The position numbers and the translations under genes are program-made. From NCBI RefSeq assembly GCF_048569485.1, contig NC_134355.1, forward strand, positions 660,786,215 through 660,850,214: a stretch of 64,000 bases of DNA. Reading direction: 5' to 3'. Below are positions 8,976-20,000 of the stretch, piece by piece (position 1 is the first letter of the stretch; each line of letters begins with the position of its first letter). A model generated the notes under the pieces. That model made no database searches. It was given only the letters and a program-made list of their open reading frames with translations, and was not told the DNA's origin. Source of the stretch: Anomaloglossus baeobatrachus (taxonomy: Eukaryota; Chordata; Amphibia; Anura; Aromobatidae).

Positions 8976-10364
8976 ATGCAATGCTCCATTACGTTGGTCC
9001 CCAAGATTACTTTCGGGGTGTGATCACTGGGTTCATTCATTACCACAATCATCCCTTGATTCTTTAACACGTCCCACAGTCAGGGTCACGTGCTTATAGC
9101 CCACCTGGGTTAGCTGGAGTTCATTGGCTGCAATCAGGGTCAGGCTATCATCAGAGGGGGCAAGTTCGTCAGTACCCCAATACTGCTGGTACAGTGTATA
9201 TGATATAGTGGTTACCTGTGATCCTGTGTCCAAGAGGGCCATGAGCAGGACGCCGTCCACTGCCAGCGGGATGATGGGGCGAGCCCCTACGTACCGGTCT
9301 CGCCAATCAGGGGGGCCGTTGGTGTCTACTCCTGAGGATTGGCCCTTGGCCCCAGGGGTTGCTCGTTTAACGGGCACCGCCTAGAGTAGTGGCCAGGCTT
9401 GCTGCACCTGTAACAGATAGGAGGCCCATACCGTGAGTCATTAGTCCTTCTCCGCTGCATCCAGGGGACGTCCTCCGGGCTGTCGGCGAGCTGGATCCCT
9501 CCTGGGAGCTTGACTCTCGTCGGAATCTGGAGTGCGGCGAGGATCTTGGCTAGGTCTCCATCCATGCGGCGGACCTGGGCTGCTAGTTCCTCCATCATCC
9601 CGATGGGTGCTGCAGGAGCCGGTAGAGCCGGAGGTGGAGGCACCACCGTGATAGGAGCGGTCTCAGCTGGCCATGGGGCCGCCTCAGGAGAGTCGGGCGC
9701 TGGGGTCTGCAGGGCCTCGATGGCCCGCTCTTTCAGTACTGCAAAGTCCAGATTGGGGTGTTCCAAGGCCCACAGCCGCAGCTGCTTGCGATCTTCCACG
9801 GACCCCAGCCCCTGCAGGAATTGCTCTACTAGCATCTTATTACTGTCCACATCATTGATAGTGTCCACCCGCTTCAGCGTATGGAGTGCCGTTTGCAGGC
9901 GCAGGGCATAGTCTCTTACATTGTCCGCAGGCCGTTGTCGGAACTGATAAAACTGCATCCTCAGCTCCGCTTCGGTGCGGGTCTCAAAAGCGATTTGTAG
10001 TTTTTCGAAAATGGTAGTCACTGAGGCCCGGTCCGCGTCGGTCCAGGTCTCCGCCTCCTGCTCAGCCGCGCCGGTTAGCTGCCCTAGCACTACCGCTGCC
10101 CGTTGCCTATCAGCCAAGGGATAGAAATCGAGGACCGGGCTAATCTTTTTCCGGAACACCTGCAGAGCATCAAGCTTCCCATCTTACTGCGGTAGCCAGG
10201 TAGCACCGGGCACATAGGGCAGGGAGAACGGCATCACCTGAGCGACCGCTGTACCCGCGGCCCCCCGCTCCTGCGACCGGAGCAGGGGCTATCCCATTTC
10301 CCTCTACGGGTGCGGCAGGAGCTGCAACCGCCACTCCTCCAACAGCTCCGTCGGGCGCAGACAT
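8976..10364 (-). pseudogene. Gag and protease region of the gypsy-like fossil
   Basis: The Gag part has a proline- and alanine-rich middle, a helical capsid-like region and a single zinc knuckle, CYRCSKPGHYSRRCP (CCHC). The protease part follows with LLDTGSQVTTIS, the active-site DTG of retropepsins, after a PIIPLAVDGV strand. A start near 10364 (MSAPDGAVGG) about 210 bases from the LTR fits a normal leader. The region is a fossil and is broken. No RT, RNase H or integrase is in view because the CR1 LINE interrupts it. Confidence 0.8.
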
Positions 10365-10466
10365 CTTTTTCCCGCCCCCCTTAGTACTCTTCAGCACTTC
10401 CGCTTGTTGGGGGCAGAGCTTCGCTTTTGCGCCTTCCCTGCTCGGAGAAAATGCTTGAGCGGGAGA

Positions 10467-10487
10467 TTTTTGCGCCAAGATGGCGGC
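10467..10487. promoter_or_regulatory. YY1-like site in the gypsy-like leader
   Basis: The leader carries GCGCCAAGATGGCGGC, matching the YY1 consensus core AAGATGGCGGC beside a GCGCCAA half resembling an E2F site. The same block recurs in the leader of the non-autonomous relative (39501-39521), so it is conserved between elements with different coding content. Binding is inference. Confidence 0.5.
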
Positions 10488-10573
10488 GCATCAAAATTTT
10501 CGGCCGGACGCCGCCGGCGGAGATCACAAGGCGCACTTCTACTGGTAAGTAGATGGGTTCAATCCTGTTTGTG

Positions 10574-11738
10574 ACGCCAAGTTGTCGCGGGCGGGGAGGA
10601 CGCCGTCGCTGCTGCGCTCTTGCTAACGCTCGTGTCCGGCACCGCTGCGGCTGCTGCTGCTGCTCGGTGGCTCGAGCGGTGGTCCGGATCCGGGGGCTCG
10701 AGTGGCGCTCCTCGCCCGTGAGTGAAAGGGATGGTTGGTTTGGGGGATTGAGTCCGTGACGCCACCCACGGGTCGTGGTGAAGATGGGCTCCACCGCTGC
10801 TGGTGATGGAGATCCCGGGAGCGATGGTAGGGAGCAGCTGGGATGTTGTTTTCCCCCTCCGTGGGTAGGGGTCGGTGGTCCCGGGGCCCGATGATGTCGT
10901 GACGGGGAGATAGGGTTGGTGAGGTGCAGGGTTGCAGGGACAGCGCGGCGCGGTGCCGGATGACACAGGTTTACTCACTCAGCAAGAAAGGTACAAAGTC
11001 CTTGGTAAACCAAACGGCTGGATGGGCGGGTCCTGCAGCCGGCTGCAGTGTCTCTCCCCGGACAGGTGATGGCGGCTGTCTTATCCTGCACCTTGATGTT
11101 CTCCTTCTGACTACTATGGATTCCCAACGGTAGTCCGCTCCCCGGTGTATGGGTACCGGAGGAGCCCGTTTGCCCGTAGACGCTGGCCCTTGGGTCTCTA
11201 GCCGCAGGCGGTAGCTGTATTCCCTCACGGTGTGGGCTGTTGCCTTCAATCGGGACTTTTGCTGTTGTGAAACCCCTGGGGTTCCAGTCACATTTGGATC
11301 TGACTATTGTCGGCGGCTCCAAGCCTGGTTGGGGTCCGATGGCCCTGCCTGTGTGTGCTGGCTTCACTTTGCTCCCCAGTCGGTACTGGCGGGCCAACGC
11401 CCGACCCCTGTCCTACGATTCCGCGTTGCTTCACCACTCCTGCAGACGGCCACCACCATCTGCCAACCTTGCTGTCAGTGCCTGGGCCACAAACCCAGAC
11501 ACCCAAGTGCTTGCTCCTCACTCCTCAAACTCCTAAGCTGTTCTGTCACTTTTCCCGCCTCCAGGCCTGTGAACTCCTCGGTGGGTGGGGCCAACCGCTT
11601 GTCTCCGCCCCACCTAGTGTGGACATCAGACACTGGAGGGAGGCAACAAGGGTTTTTGTTTGGCTGGTGTCCCTGTCTAATGGGGGTGGGGGTGTTTGAG
11701 TGTTATCTGTGACGACCTGGCTAGGCCAGGGCACCACA
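10574..11738 (-). repeat. 5' LTR of the gypsy-like fossil
   Basis: On the minus strand the LTR runs from TGTGGTGCCCTGG to GCCCGCGACA. It aligns along its length with the 1229-bp LTRs at 36343 and 39614. A TGGCGTCAC-type primer-binding sequence starts three bases beyond its inner end. Confidence 0.75.
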
Positions 11739-12286
11739 CACCCACGGGGTCAGAGGTTACCCGTCACCGGGCTGCGGTTGTTCTCCTGGCCTCGCCCAGT
11801 TCTGTGATCCCGTCCAGTGCCAATAAAGCTTTGGGGACTGGGATGATGGGGGTATTTGTTCATGATGCCACCTGTGGTGTGCGGCCAATATGAGCCAACG
11901 GTGTGGTTTCTTTCCTCTTCTGGGGCGGATGGTGATGCAGCTCGGGTGTTTCAGCTCTCCACAGGTAAAGCTAGGCCCCAGGGAGGATGAGGAGAGTAGT
12001 AGTCTATTGTTGAAGCGCAGGGCTGGTGGCGCAAGAAGAAAGCGACACAGAGATTGCAGGCAAAGTTTTTTACTCACTCCAATGTTGTCACCCTTGGAGT
12101 ACCGTTTTCCACCGTGATGGGCTCCTGTTGATCCCGGATAGTTCGGAGGTTACCGCCGGTGTTGTGGAATGTGAGCCCTTCCTTCTTGCGCTGTGTGGGA
12201 TGAATCTCTGTGACTTGTAGTACTACAGATCCTCGTGTCCTGGGTTTAGTTCCCATCCCGTATAGCAGGCAGCGCGAGACCACGAC

Positions 12287-12527
12287 TAGGGATGATCGAA
12301 TACTTCGCTTTTTCGGCTTCGCGAATATTTTCCAAATACCTCGCCGCTATTCGACATTTCTCAAATATTCGATGCGCAATGTAAGTCTATGGGAAACCCG
12401 AAAAACAACTATTCGGAACTATATGGGCTTTCCATAGACTTACATTGCGCATCGAATAGTCGAATAGCGGCGAGGTATACGGAAAATATTTGCAAAGCTG
12501 AATAATTGAAGTATTCGTTCATCCCTA
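12287..12527. mobile_element. Palindromic MITE, hAT-like ends
   Basis: The two halves are near-perfect inverted repeats over about 110 bases each. The ends read TAGGGATGA and its complement, which is a hAT-style terminus. Eight-base flanks (accacgac and gttacgac) share their last five bases, so an 8-bp target duplication is only partly supported. The element has no coding capacity. Confidence 0.75.
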
Positions 12528-12756
12528 GTTACGACTCCAGGCTCTATGTGCTGCTTTGCACGGGGATCTGTGTATGGGTCAGAAGACCTGAAATCCTCTG
12601 CCCGGCGGATTTTGCTGGTGGGACCTGAAGTGCCCACCAGCCTAGGGCTCCACACCCTGGAGTGTGCGCCGGTCCTGAGGGGGATATCAGCTCTTCCCTC
12701 AGCGACCATGTTCTCCTGTGTCTCACATGTTTCCTGTCTCCGATCATTCTGTCTCA

Positions 12757-12780
12757 GTGTGTGTGTGTGTGTGTGTGTGT
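12757..12780. repeat. (GT)n microsatellite
   Basis: Twelve uninterrupted GT units lie inside the LTR at 11739-13010. Confidence 0.95.
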
Positions 12781-13010
12781 AACCTTGCTCCCCAGTGTGT
12801 AGCTCCACCCCCCCAGTGCTGACCAATGAGTAGAAAATCCGCTTTCCATGACGGCCACCTCTAGTCCAGTCCAAGTGGTTGGCTACTAAGCTGTATGTTG
12901 TATACAATGTGATAAACACTGGTGAATAACCTTCTGCCTACCCGGAATAAATACTGCACCTTAAGTGAGGTGCAGTACACTGTGGTGACTGAAACCTCAG
13001 GGGTGCCACA

Positions 13011-13392
13011 ACGAAAGGAATTTGGTTGGGGCCCCGTGTATTTTTGGACTGAAGGAAAGAAGGACTAGGGCTGGAATATGATGGATAACCTCTGGCCTGA
13101 AATTGTGTTCACCCTCAGTGGGGGTGTGCGGGGTGCCTGAGCTCCACCAAAGTAGGCCATGAATTAGAGCATCTCTCATGAGTTCGACTGCTTTAAGCAA
13201 TTTTAAATAACTGGAAATAACAGTATTCCCTGAACACTTTCTGCATCAAAAGATTCCCAAAGTATACAAGCTGAAGGAGCCTCCAGAGCAGGTTAAGACT
13301 TTTAGACTTATTGTAGACTCTTCCATCCTATTCTTAACACAAGACTTTTCAGAAGTCTCATTATCATCATATGATCATATCATCATACTAAC
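13011..13392. other. No gene; possible RT-like scrap
   Basis: A plus-strand stretch near 13250-13340 reads QKIPKVYKLKEPPE then KTFRLIVDSS. This faintly recalls the PKIHK and RPIVSG blocks of Penelope-type RTs. It is too short and decayed to call. The rest shows no recognisable structure. Confidence 0.3.
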
Positions 13393-14210
13393 TGTTGTGT
13401 TGGCTCCTGACTCCACCTCCTGGCTGCACCTCCCCCCTCCCAGGTCCTAAGTTAGTGTGACTGGGGCCCCTGTATGAGGGCATCCAGTAAATTCCACTCT
13501 GTAGGCAACCCCTTTATTACCTGACCTTAGCACAGTCCGCAGTAGGGGCAGCCTGGTGTGCATTGGAGTGTGCATGTCTGGAAACCGGGCCTGACCTCCT
13601 CAGGAACCGGATGTAGCATTACACTCAAAATTGGGTGTAATACTCTGTGGCAACTGAAGCCCCAGGGGTGCCATACTCCCCCCACAGCAAATGGTGGCAC
13701 TCCCGGGCCGCAACCATTTAAAGTTGGTACACCTCATTTTTCTATGCATAAACAAATAACATTCTTCCCTTTATGGGAAGCACCATCATTAAACGTTACT
13801 AACATTTTCAACAGTTACCGGTCAGCAGTATCATTATGCAATTAATAACAACTTTTGCATAGAAAAACATTCAAGAAAACAATTATTCTTTCTTGGCTGC
13901 TGGTGGTGCCAGAGGGCTGGTCCCAACCCCCTGGCTCTGGGCACTCAAGGAACATCCACGGGTAAACTGTCCAAGTTTGCCAAACCAGTGTGAGGATGTC
14001 CATGGTGTCAGAAATGGGTTTCTTCACAAGGGCAATCCTGGAACATCCCTTTGGTAAAATACTCTGCAGAGGCTGGATTGCAATTACCTCAGTCTTACCT
14101 CCATTGCGTATTGGCTACCCATCAGCATCAAAACAATCAGGAAAGCAGGCAGGAACATCTATTACCAGCAAGCGCCAGGCACACAATGCTCTCCTAAATA
14201 AACTAGGCTG
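13393..14210 (-). mobile_element. Gypsy-like LTR element remnant (3' end)
   Basis: A purine-rich tract precedes an LTR-like end at about 13673 on the minus strand. The flanking block (13690-13850) resembles the 3' internal region of the element at 36343-40842, sharing a CTTCCCTT..GGGA..GCAC..TTAAACGTT arrangement. It is a decayed partial copy with uncertain outer edges. Confidence 0.4.
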
Positions 14211-15078
14211 ATCGGCAATAGGATTTCCTGGATTCCCAATTAATTTATTCACCTGTCTGAATCACAGATTTCAACCTCAGCCTCATTACCTTTCCTTGCC
14301 ACCAGAGGGAGCTCCAAACCAGTTCCCACTCAGATTCACAACAGGAAATCCTGTGCCTGCAAGGACATGTCCACTGAGGAGAATTACATACCTGAGTGAC
14401 TTCAAAGATAGACTGTACAGGTTGTTTTCTTTTTCAGGATGTACCCCTGTAACCAGTTGGTGAACAGACTCTGCATAAAGACTCCATGAATGAACTGCAG
14501 CTTCAGATCCTGGAACTGATTGGAGGTATGGCTGTTCTGTTCAAAGTGATGCAACCCAAGCAGGGGACTCAGCAACCTGTGACTATTGAACTGGCCTCCC
14601 TTGCTGATGACCTCCTGCTGCCACCAGCTGAAGATGGCTGGGAGTTTTTCCCATTTATTTGGTGCCTGAATCTACTCCAGATAAGTTTACTGTTTCTGTG
14701 CTTAAGTGCTGGATTTTTTGCACTTTACAATATTACTTATTTTGTGATTGTGTTTCTTCCCATTATATCTGCAGTTCTGTTTAAAGTCTCAAGCACAAGA
14801 GTACCTGAGATAGTGGGGGAGAGTCCATGTGGACTCAGTATTTTTTATTATCAGGAGATTGATATTTTTTGCAGGGTTTTTTTGCTGACGGCAATCAGTT
14901 GTGTCCTGTCCTGTTCTATCTAGTAAGTCGGGCCTGACCTTTGCTGATCTATATTTTCTATCTGTGTATTGTGATTTCTTACATCACCATTGTTTACATG
15001 TTGGGGGCTTGGTATGCCTTTGGGGACTGCTCTGAGGCAAGTTAGGATTACTCATTTCTATCTTTGAGGTGTAGCAAG
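14211..15078. other. No recognised gene
   Basis: A short plus-strand reading near 14486 (MNELQLQILELIGGMAVLF) is open for 145 codons. It changes abruptly to hydrophobic low-information sequence and matches nothing I know. It could be an unclassified retroelement scrap. No other structure is seen. Confidence 0.3.
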
Positions 15079-15644
15079 TTTCTCAGGCTGTTATTACCTC
15101 ATTACCTGCTGTGTTGTGCTATATCGTCCCTTCATCCCAACGTACGTTTCAATTAGCTTTCTTCATAAAACTGTCACAAACTGACAGACAATAGACTATT
15201 TCTCATTAGTGATAGTTATATGTATAAGATATGTATATGGTCAAAATAAACCTATCTTATACATACAGTCATATGAAAAAGTTTGGGCACCTCTATTAAT
15301 GTTAACCTTTTTTCTTTATAACAATTTGGGGGTTTGCAACCGCTATTTCAGTTTCATATATCTAATAACTGATGGACTGAGTAATATTTCTGGATTGAAA
15401 TGAGGTTTATTGTACTAACAAAAAATGTGCAATCCGCATTTAAACAAAATTTGACCGGTGCAAAAGTATGGGCACCCTTATCAATTTCTTGATTTGAACA
15501 CTCCTAACTACTTTTTACTGACTTACTAAAGCACTAAATTGGTTTTGTAACCTCATTGAGTTTTGAACTTCATAGGCAGGTGTATCCAATCAGGAGAAAA
15601 GGTATTTAAGGTGGCCACTTGCAAGTTCTCCTATTTGAATCTCC

Positions 15645-15647
<3 letters not shown>

Positions 15648-15684
<37 letters not shown>

Positions 15685-15875
15685 TTTTATTTCTATAGCG
15701 CCAACATATTCCGCAGCGCTTTACAATTAAGAGGGGACATGTACAGACAATATGAGACAATACAAAATAACAAAATTAAGATACCAGGAGGAGTGAGGGC
15801 CCTGCTCGTAAGCTTACAGTCTGTGAGGAAATAGGGGAGACAGAAAAGGTGAATGGGGGGGAGAAAAGCTTGTCC
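15648..15875 (-). mobile_element. tRNA-derived SINE tail with (ATA)n, inside Tc1
   Basis: The (AAT)n tract and the block TATAGCGCCAACATATTCC followed by GCAGCGCTTTACAA are the 3' part of a common amphibian SINE, read on the minus strand. The tRNA-like head is missing. TCCTAT occurs on both sides, which is a short target duplication. The interrupted Tc1 sequence resumes directly with its usual GAAGAGTGGCATCATGGG. Confidence 0.7.
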
Positions 15876-15891
15876 TATGAAGAGTGGCATC

Positions 15892-16913
15892 ATGGGCTCC
15901 TCAAGACAACTCTCAAATGATCTGAAAACAAAGATTATTCAAAATAGTTGTTCAAGGGAAGGATACAAAAAGTTGTCTCAGAGATTTAAACTGTCAGTTT
16001 CCACTGTGAGGAACATAGTAAGGAAATAGAAGAACACAGGTGGAGTTCTTGTTAAGCCGAGAAGTGGCAGGCCAAGAAAAATATGAGAAAGGCAGAGAAG
16101 AAGAATGGTGAGAACAGTCAAGGACAATCCACAGACCACCTCTAAAGACCTGCAGCATCATCTTGCTGCAGATGGTGTCAATGTGCATCGGTCAACAATA
16201 CAGCGCACGCTGCAAAGGAGAAGCTGTATGGGAGAGTGATGCGAAAGAAGCCGTTTCTGCAAGCACGCCACAAACAGAGTCGCCTGAGGTATGCAAAAGC
16301 ACATTTGGACAAGCCAGTTACATTTTGGACGAAGGTCCTGTGGACTGATGAAACAAAGATTGAGTTGTTTGGTCATACAAAAAGGCGTTATGCATGGAGG
16401 CAAAAAAACACGGCATTCCACGAAAAGCACTTGCTACCCACAGTAAAATTTGGTGGAGGTTCCATCATGCTTTGGGGCTGTGTGGCCAATGCCGGCACCG
16501 GGAATCTTGTTAAAGTTGAGGGTCTCATGGATTCAACTCAGTATCAGCAGATTCTTGACAATAATGTGCAAGAATCAGTGACAAAGTTGAAGTTACGCAG
16601 GGAATGGATATTTCAGCAAGACAATGATCCAAAACACCGCTCCAAATCTACTCAGGCATTCATGCAGAGGAACAATTACAATGTTCTGGAATGGCCATCC
16701 CAGTCCCCAGACCTGAATATCACTGAACATCTGTGGGATGATTTGAAGCGTGCTGTCCATGCTCGGCGACCATCAAACTTAACTGAACTGGAATTGTTTT
16801 GTAAACAGGAATGGTCAAATATACCTTCATCCAGGATCCAGGAACTCATTAAAAGCTACAGGAAGCGACTAGAGGCTGTGATTTCTGCAAAAGGAGGATC
16901 TACAAAATATTAA
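15892..16913 (+). pseudogene. Tc1 transposase, inactivated
   Basis: The reading starts at the usual MGSSRQLSNDLKTKI and has helix-turn-helix segments (LSQRFKLSVSTVRNIV; later LAADGVNVHRSTIQRTL) with a GRPRK hook between them. The catalytic part has WTDETKIELFG, FQQDNDPKH and ITEHLWDDLK, which together give a DDE triad. Two in-frame stops (16027-16029 and 16084-16086) and a frame change near 16215 kill it. From 16236 to the stop at 16913 the frame is open for 225 codons. The intact product would cut and paste the element at TA sites. The copy can only move if supplied in trans. Confidence 0.92.
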
Positions 16914-17330
16914 TGTCACTTTTATATTGAGGTGCCCATACTTTTGCACCGGTCAAATTTTGTTTAAATGCGGATTGCACATTTTCTGTTAGTACAATAA
17001 ACCTCATTTCAATCCAGAAATATTACTTAGTCCATCCGTTATTAGATATATGAAACTGAAATAGCTGTTGCAAAAACCCAAATTGTTATGAAGAAAAAAG
17101 GTTAACATTAATAGGGGTGCCCAAACCTTTTCATATGACTGTATAGCTATTACTAATGAGAACTAGTCTATTGCCTGTCAGTCTGGCATGTTTAATGGTA
17201 ATCCTTCTAAGTGCTAATGAAGAAAGCTAATTGAAACGTATGTCAGGGTGGAGGGACGATATAGCACAACACAGCAGGTAATCAGGTAATAACAAGTTTA
17301 CAAGCACAGGAGCACCTTATTTTCATTGTG

Positions 17331-18182
17331 CACTGTATGAATTCCCACTATGTATTTCTGCCATCATATCTATTGGGGTAATAGATTCATTGCTATAGTT
17401 TATGCACTTTAGGACTTTGTCCATTCATTAGCACTTAGAAGGTTCACCATTTAACATGCTGGACTGACAGACAATAGACTATTTCTGATTAATGATTGCT
17501 ATACGTATAAGATAGGTTTATTTTGACCATATACATTTTTAGCAAAAATATTTTTGATAGCTATTTATTGTTTTTTCCATGCTTTAATACCTTTGCCTGC
17601 CTGTATAGTTATATCTTCATTTACATGAAATTATAGACTGTTATTGTGTCCCTCCTTTTTGAAGCACCATTATATACTATTACATACTATTTTATCTTCA
17701 ATGTTTTTAATATTTCTTAATAAAAATCCAATTTTTAAATTTTAACTCACTGTGTTTTTTTGTTGGAGTTATTTTTTACTCCAACAGGTGTTGTCCAGTA
17801 ATATATGCCCCCATTCAGGTATAAGGTCCCCCATCCTGGCCTTGTTCCACTAATAGATGTCCTCCATCCTCGTATAATGCCCCCATCCTGGGCTTCTTCC
17901 AGTAAAAATGTCTGTTCTGTGGCTCTTTTCCAACAAATATACAAAGACATAAATGATCATACCTACATTGCTTCTCTCTCAAGACACTTGGCATCCTCTT
18001 CTGTAGCTGACGCAGAAGCCAGCAGCTGACATCAGCGTGCAAGCATAGGGCAATGCATGAGGTCAGTGCCATGCACAGTCAGCACGTCAACGTCATCTAC
18101 AGGCCTCTGATTGGCCCGCAGCTTTTTTGCAGTGCAGGGAGCAGGCCGGTCTGTGACATAATACATTTTAGCTAAATGCATG
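17331..18182. other. No gene; repeat-like sequence
   Basis: The 17770-18180 part shares short blocks (CTTCTGTAGC, GTGCAAGCA, GATTGGC) with the minus strand of about 59.9-60.2 kb, so both are copies of an unclassified interspersed repeat. No coding signal is seen. Confidence 0.4.
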
Positions 18183-18952
18183 TGTGACGCCCTGGCCTAT
18201 CAGGTCGTCACAGGGTATTGTGCAATCTGCCCTTCTGCATCATATACACTTCCTCCTTAATTACGGGTCCCTGACCTTTTGGTGTTGCTAAGAACAAGCT
18301 AATCAAAACCCTAGGAACACTCTGCACCACACCCACCAGACACACCAGTGTACAGCCTGAAGGGAATAGGACTGGCCACTTGAGGGGTTGGTTAAGGGGA
18401 GGTCAGGAGTGTTAGGAGACAGGAGTTGAGTGGTGACTAAAGTGGAGAGGTCAGGAGCTGGGCTCCTCGTTTTACTAGGTGGCAGACGTTGGTCTGGGCC
18501 TGGTAGGAGCTGGACCCCGGTTACAGGGGATCGTGTTAAGGGGCACGGACTGTGCCATCACCGGGCAGGCTCCCTGCTGAAGTGGCATCAAGAACTTTGG
18601 TTTACCACGATTGTCAGCGTCAGCATTATTGGACTGAGTGAGTATGCAATTAAACCTTACCGGCCCGACAGCACCTCCCCGACACCGTCACCGAGTCCCG
18701 CGGCATCCCCTCTACCCGTGGAGGGGCTAAACACCTGGCTGCCCACACCATCGCCACCGGGTACTCCCAGCGCAGCGGTGGTACTTTACCCTTACCACAC
18801 ACCACGGGTGGCTTCACAAACTTTTCACACATGTCCCCTGTACATATACCTCCTTTATTTGAGTGGCCGCATGACCCCCCGGGTCCGGACGTCCCTCGAG
18901 CCACCATTGATCCGGATCCGAGCAGCCCGGCTGCTGACGCAGGGGCAGCACA
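18183..18952 (+). repeat. LTR of a gypsy-like family, probably solo
   Basis: It begins TGTGACGCCCTGG and ends GGGGCAGCACA. Its right third (GGGTCCGGA..CTCGAGCCACC..GATCCGGATCCGAGCAG) matches, in the opposite sense, the end block of the LTRs at 36343 and 39614, and matches 53211-54317 directly. No clear target duplication is seen. It is a fossil. Confidence 0.6.
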
Positions 18953-19326
18953 CATATATTTCAGCTGAAATAGCTGCTGGCATCGGCGGTGCCCCTTCAA
19001 GCACCCTCTGTGTCTGATATCGTTACGCCCCTGGCAATCACTAAGAAAGATGGATTCAGCTGAGGAGGGTATCCTCAAAATATGTTGAATCATTGAATAC
19101 ATGGCATGATGTTTTATTGATCAAGTTTTGATTGAGAACATTTTAAATTATTTCTTGACAGAATTTGATTCCATTTTATTGGGCAGTAAAGTAAATAGAA
19201 AAATTAAATTCTGGCAATATTTAGAGTTCCCTACATGGGATGAATAGATTTTCTTTGCAATAATAATATAGCAATGATGTTGACAGGGCCTCATAGGCTT
19301 CTTCATATATCTCAGTAAACTCAGAA
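18953..19326. other. No gene seen
   Basis: AT-rich sequence without coding or repeat signals that I recognise. Confidence 0.5.
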
Positions 19327-19592
19327 AGACTGTTCAAACCAAGTACGGGCGCTCGGTACAACATGGCGGAGCCAATCATTTAAATACACCTTCACAGTTG
19401 CTTGTTTCCCCTCATTCTCCATCCTCCTTTCTTCTTTGATTGACATCTCTGGCTTCATGGAACAGAGAAATGAAGAAATAGATGAAAACAAGCAGGTGAG
19501 AAGGTGTGTTGGAATGTTTGACCACCCCGCCATGAGGTACCGAGCGCCTGTTCTTGGTTTGAACAGTCATTGTGTGAGACAAAGTCCCTTTA
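19327..19592. mobile_element. Inverted-repeat MITE
   Basis: GACTGTTCAAACCAAG followed by GCGCTCGGTAC on the left reappears as its complement on the right (about 19535-19572). Both arms contain a CATGGCGG-type block. The right side continues into ACAAAGTCCCTTTAAG, common at the ends of amphibian MITEs. It has no coding capacity, and the superfamily is unclear. Confidence 0.6.
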
Positions 19593-20000
19593 AGTGGAAA
19601 GCATAGAGGATGAGGGAGGGCCAGAGAGATGGTGGGTCACAGAGGAAGCGTTCAGTATCCAACATCCAGGTGAAAGACGTCAGTTATTGTAGAGTTGAGG
19701 GAGCTTCATGGAAAAGCTGAACGAACCCAAGATCTGTAATGTCCCCACCACTTAAAGCGCCCAATGTGGTCTCCAAAATAATTGTGGTACCCTGAAATAA
19801 AAATTGTTTCTAAAAAGAGCCCCCAACCCAGCCTGATATAAAGAGGAACACTAGTCATCTAATCCAGTTTCCATTTTACACAACATGTAGCCTGAGCAAT
19901 GGGACGATGAAGACAGGCACAACATTGATGTCGTCGCACCTGCCTACGATGGAAACCTGCACATTTTTAAAGCATAGTGCTAAAACAATTTGTGGTTTAA
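19593..20000. other. No gene seen
   Basis: Unique-looking sequence between a MITE and the Ngaro element; nothing recognisable. Confidence 0.45.

Larger units (their letters stand above)
8976..11738 (-). mobile_element. Ty3/gypsy-like LTR retroelement, 5' part (fossil)
   Basis: In minus-strand order there is an LTR (10574-11738), a leader with a probable primer-binding site, a Gag-like region with a CCHC zinc knuckle, and the start of a retropepsin-like protease. The sequence stops at the CR1 monomer array, and the rest is expected left of the window. It is broken, with several breaks. The LTR and leader are clearly related to those of the complete non-autonomous element at 36343-40842, so the two belong to one family group. 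Age cannot be taken from LTR comparison because only one LTR is in view. Confidence 0.8.
11739..13010 (-). repeat. LTR of a second gypsy-like family, with a MITE inside
   Basis: This stretch is related to 40843-41854; both finish (plus strand) in GACTGAARCCTCAGGGG followed by a CACA end. On the minus strand it begins TGTGGCACCCC. The LTR of the first family abuts it on the left, consistent with one LTR element inserted into another. A palindromic MITE lies at 12287-12527. No internal region is recognised, so it is probably a solo LTR, though its left edge is uncertain. Confidence 0.55.
15266..17141 (+). mobile_element. Tc1/mariner transposon with nested SINE
   Basis: The element is flanked by TA on both sides (15264-15265 and 17142-17143). 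It has terminal inverted repeats of about 210 bases that start CAGTCATATGAAAAAGTTTG and end in the complement. The repeats contain the paired inner and outer blocks (GGGCACC and ACCGGTGCAAAAGTATGGG) typical of long-TIR Tc1 elements. A transposase pseudogene occupies the middle. A SINE fragment lies between the left TIR and the gene. The total of 1876 bases minus about 230 gives a normal Tc1 length. Confidence 0.93.
15079..17330. repeat. Large palindromic repeat split by Tc1, Penelope-like tail motifs
   Basis: Positions 15079-15265 and 17142-17330 are inverted copies of each other, so before the Tc1 insertion they formed a continuous palindrome of about 370 bases. Each arm contains AAGCTAATTGAAACGTA, resembling the GAAAC side of the hammerhead-bearing tails of Penelope-like elements. 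A third partial copy lies at 17464-17545. The element could be a head-to-head Penelope-like insertion; assignment is tentative. Confidence 0.5.

Noticed and set aside
14486-14923. 145-codon frame starting MNELQLQILEL as a small gene
   Set aside because: No homology recognised, the second half is low-information hydrophobic sequence, and the region is full of retroelement debris.
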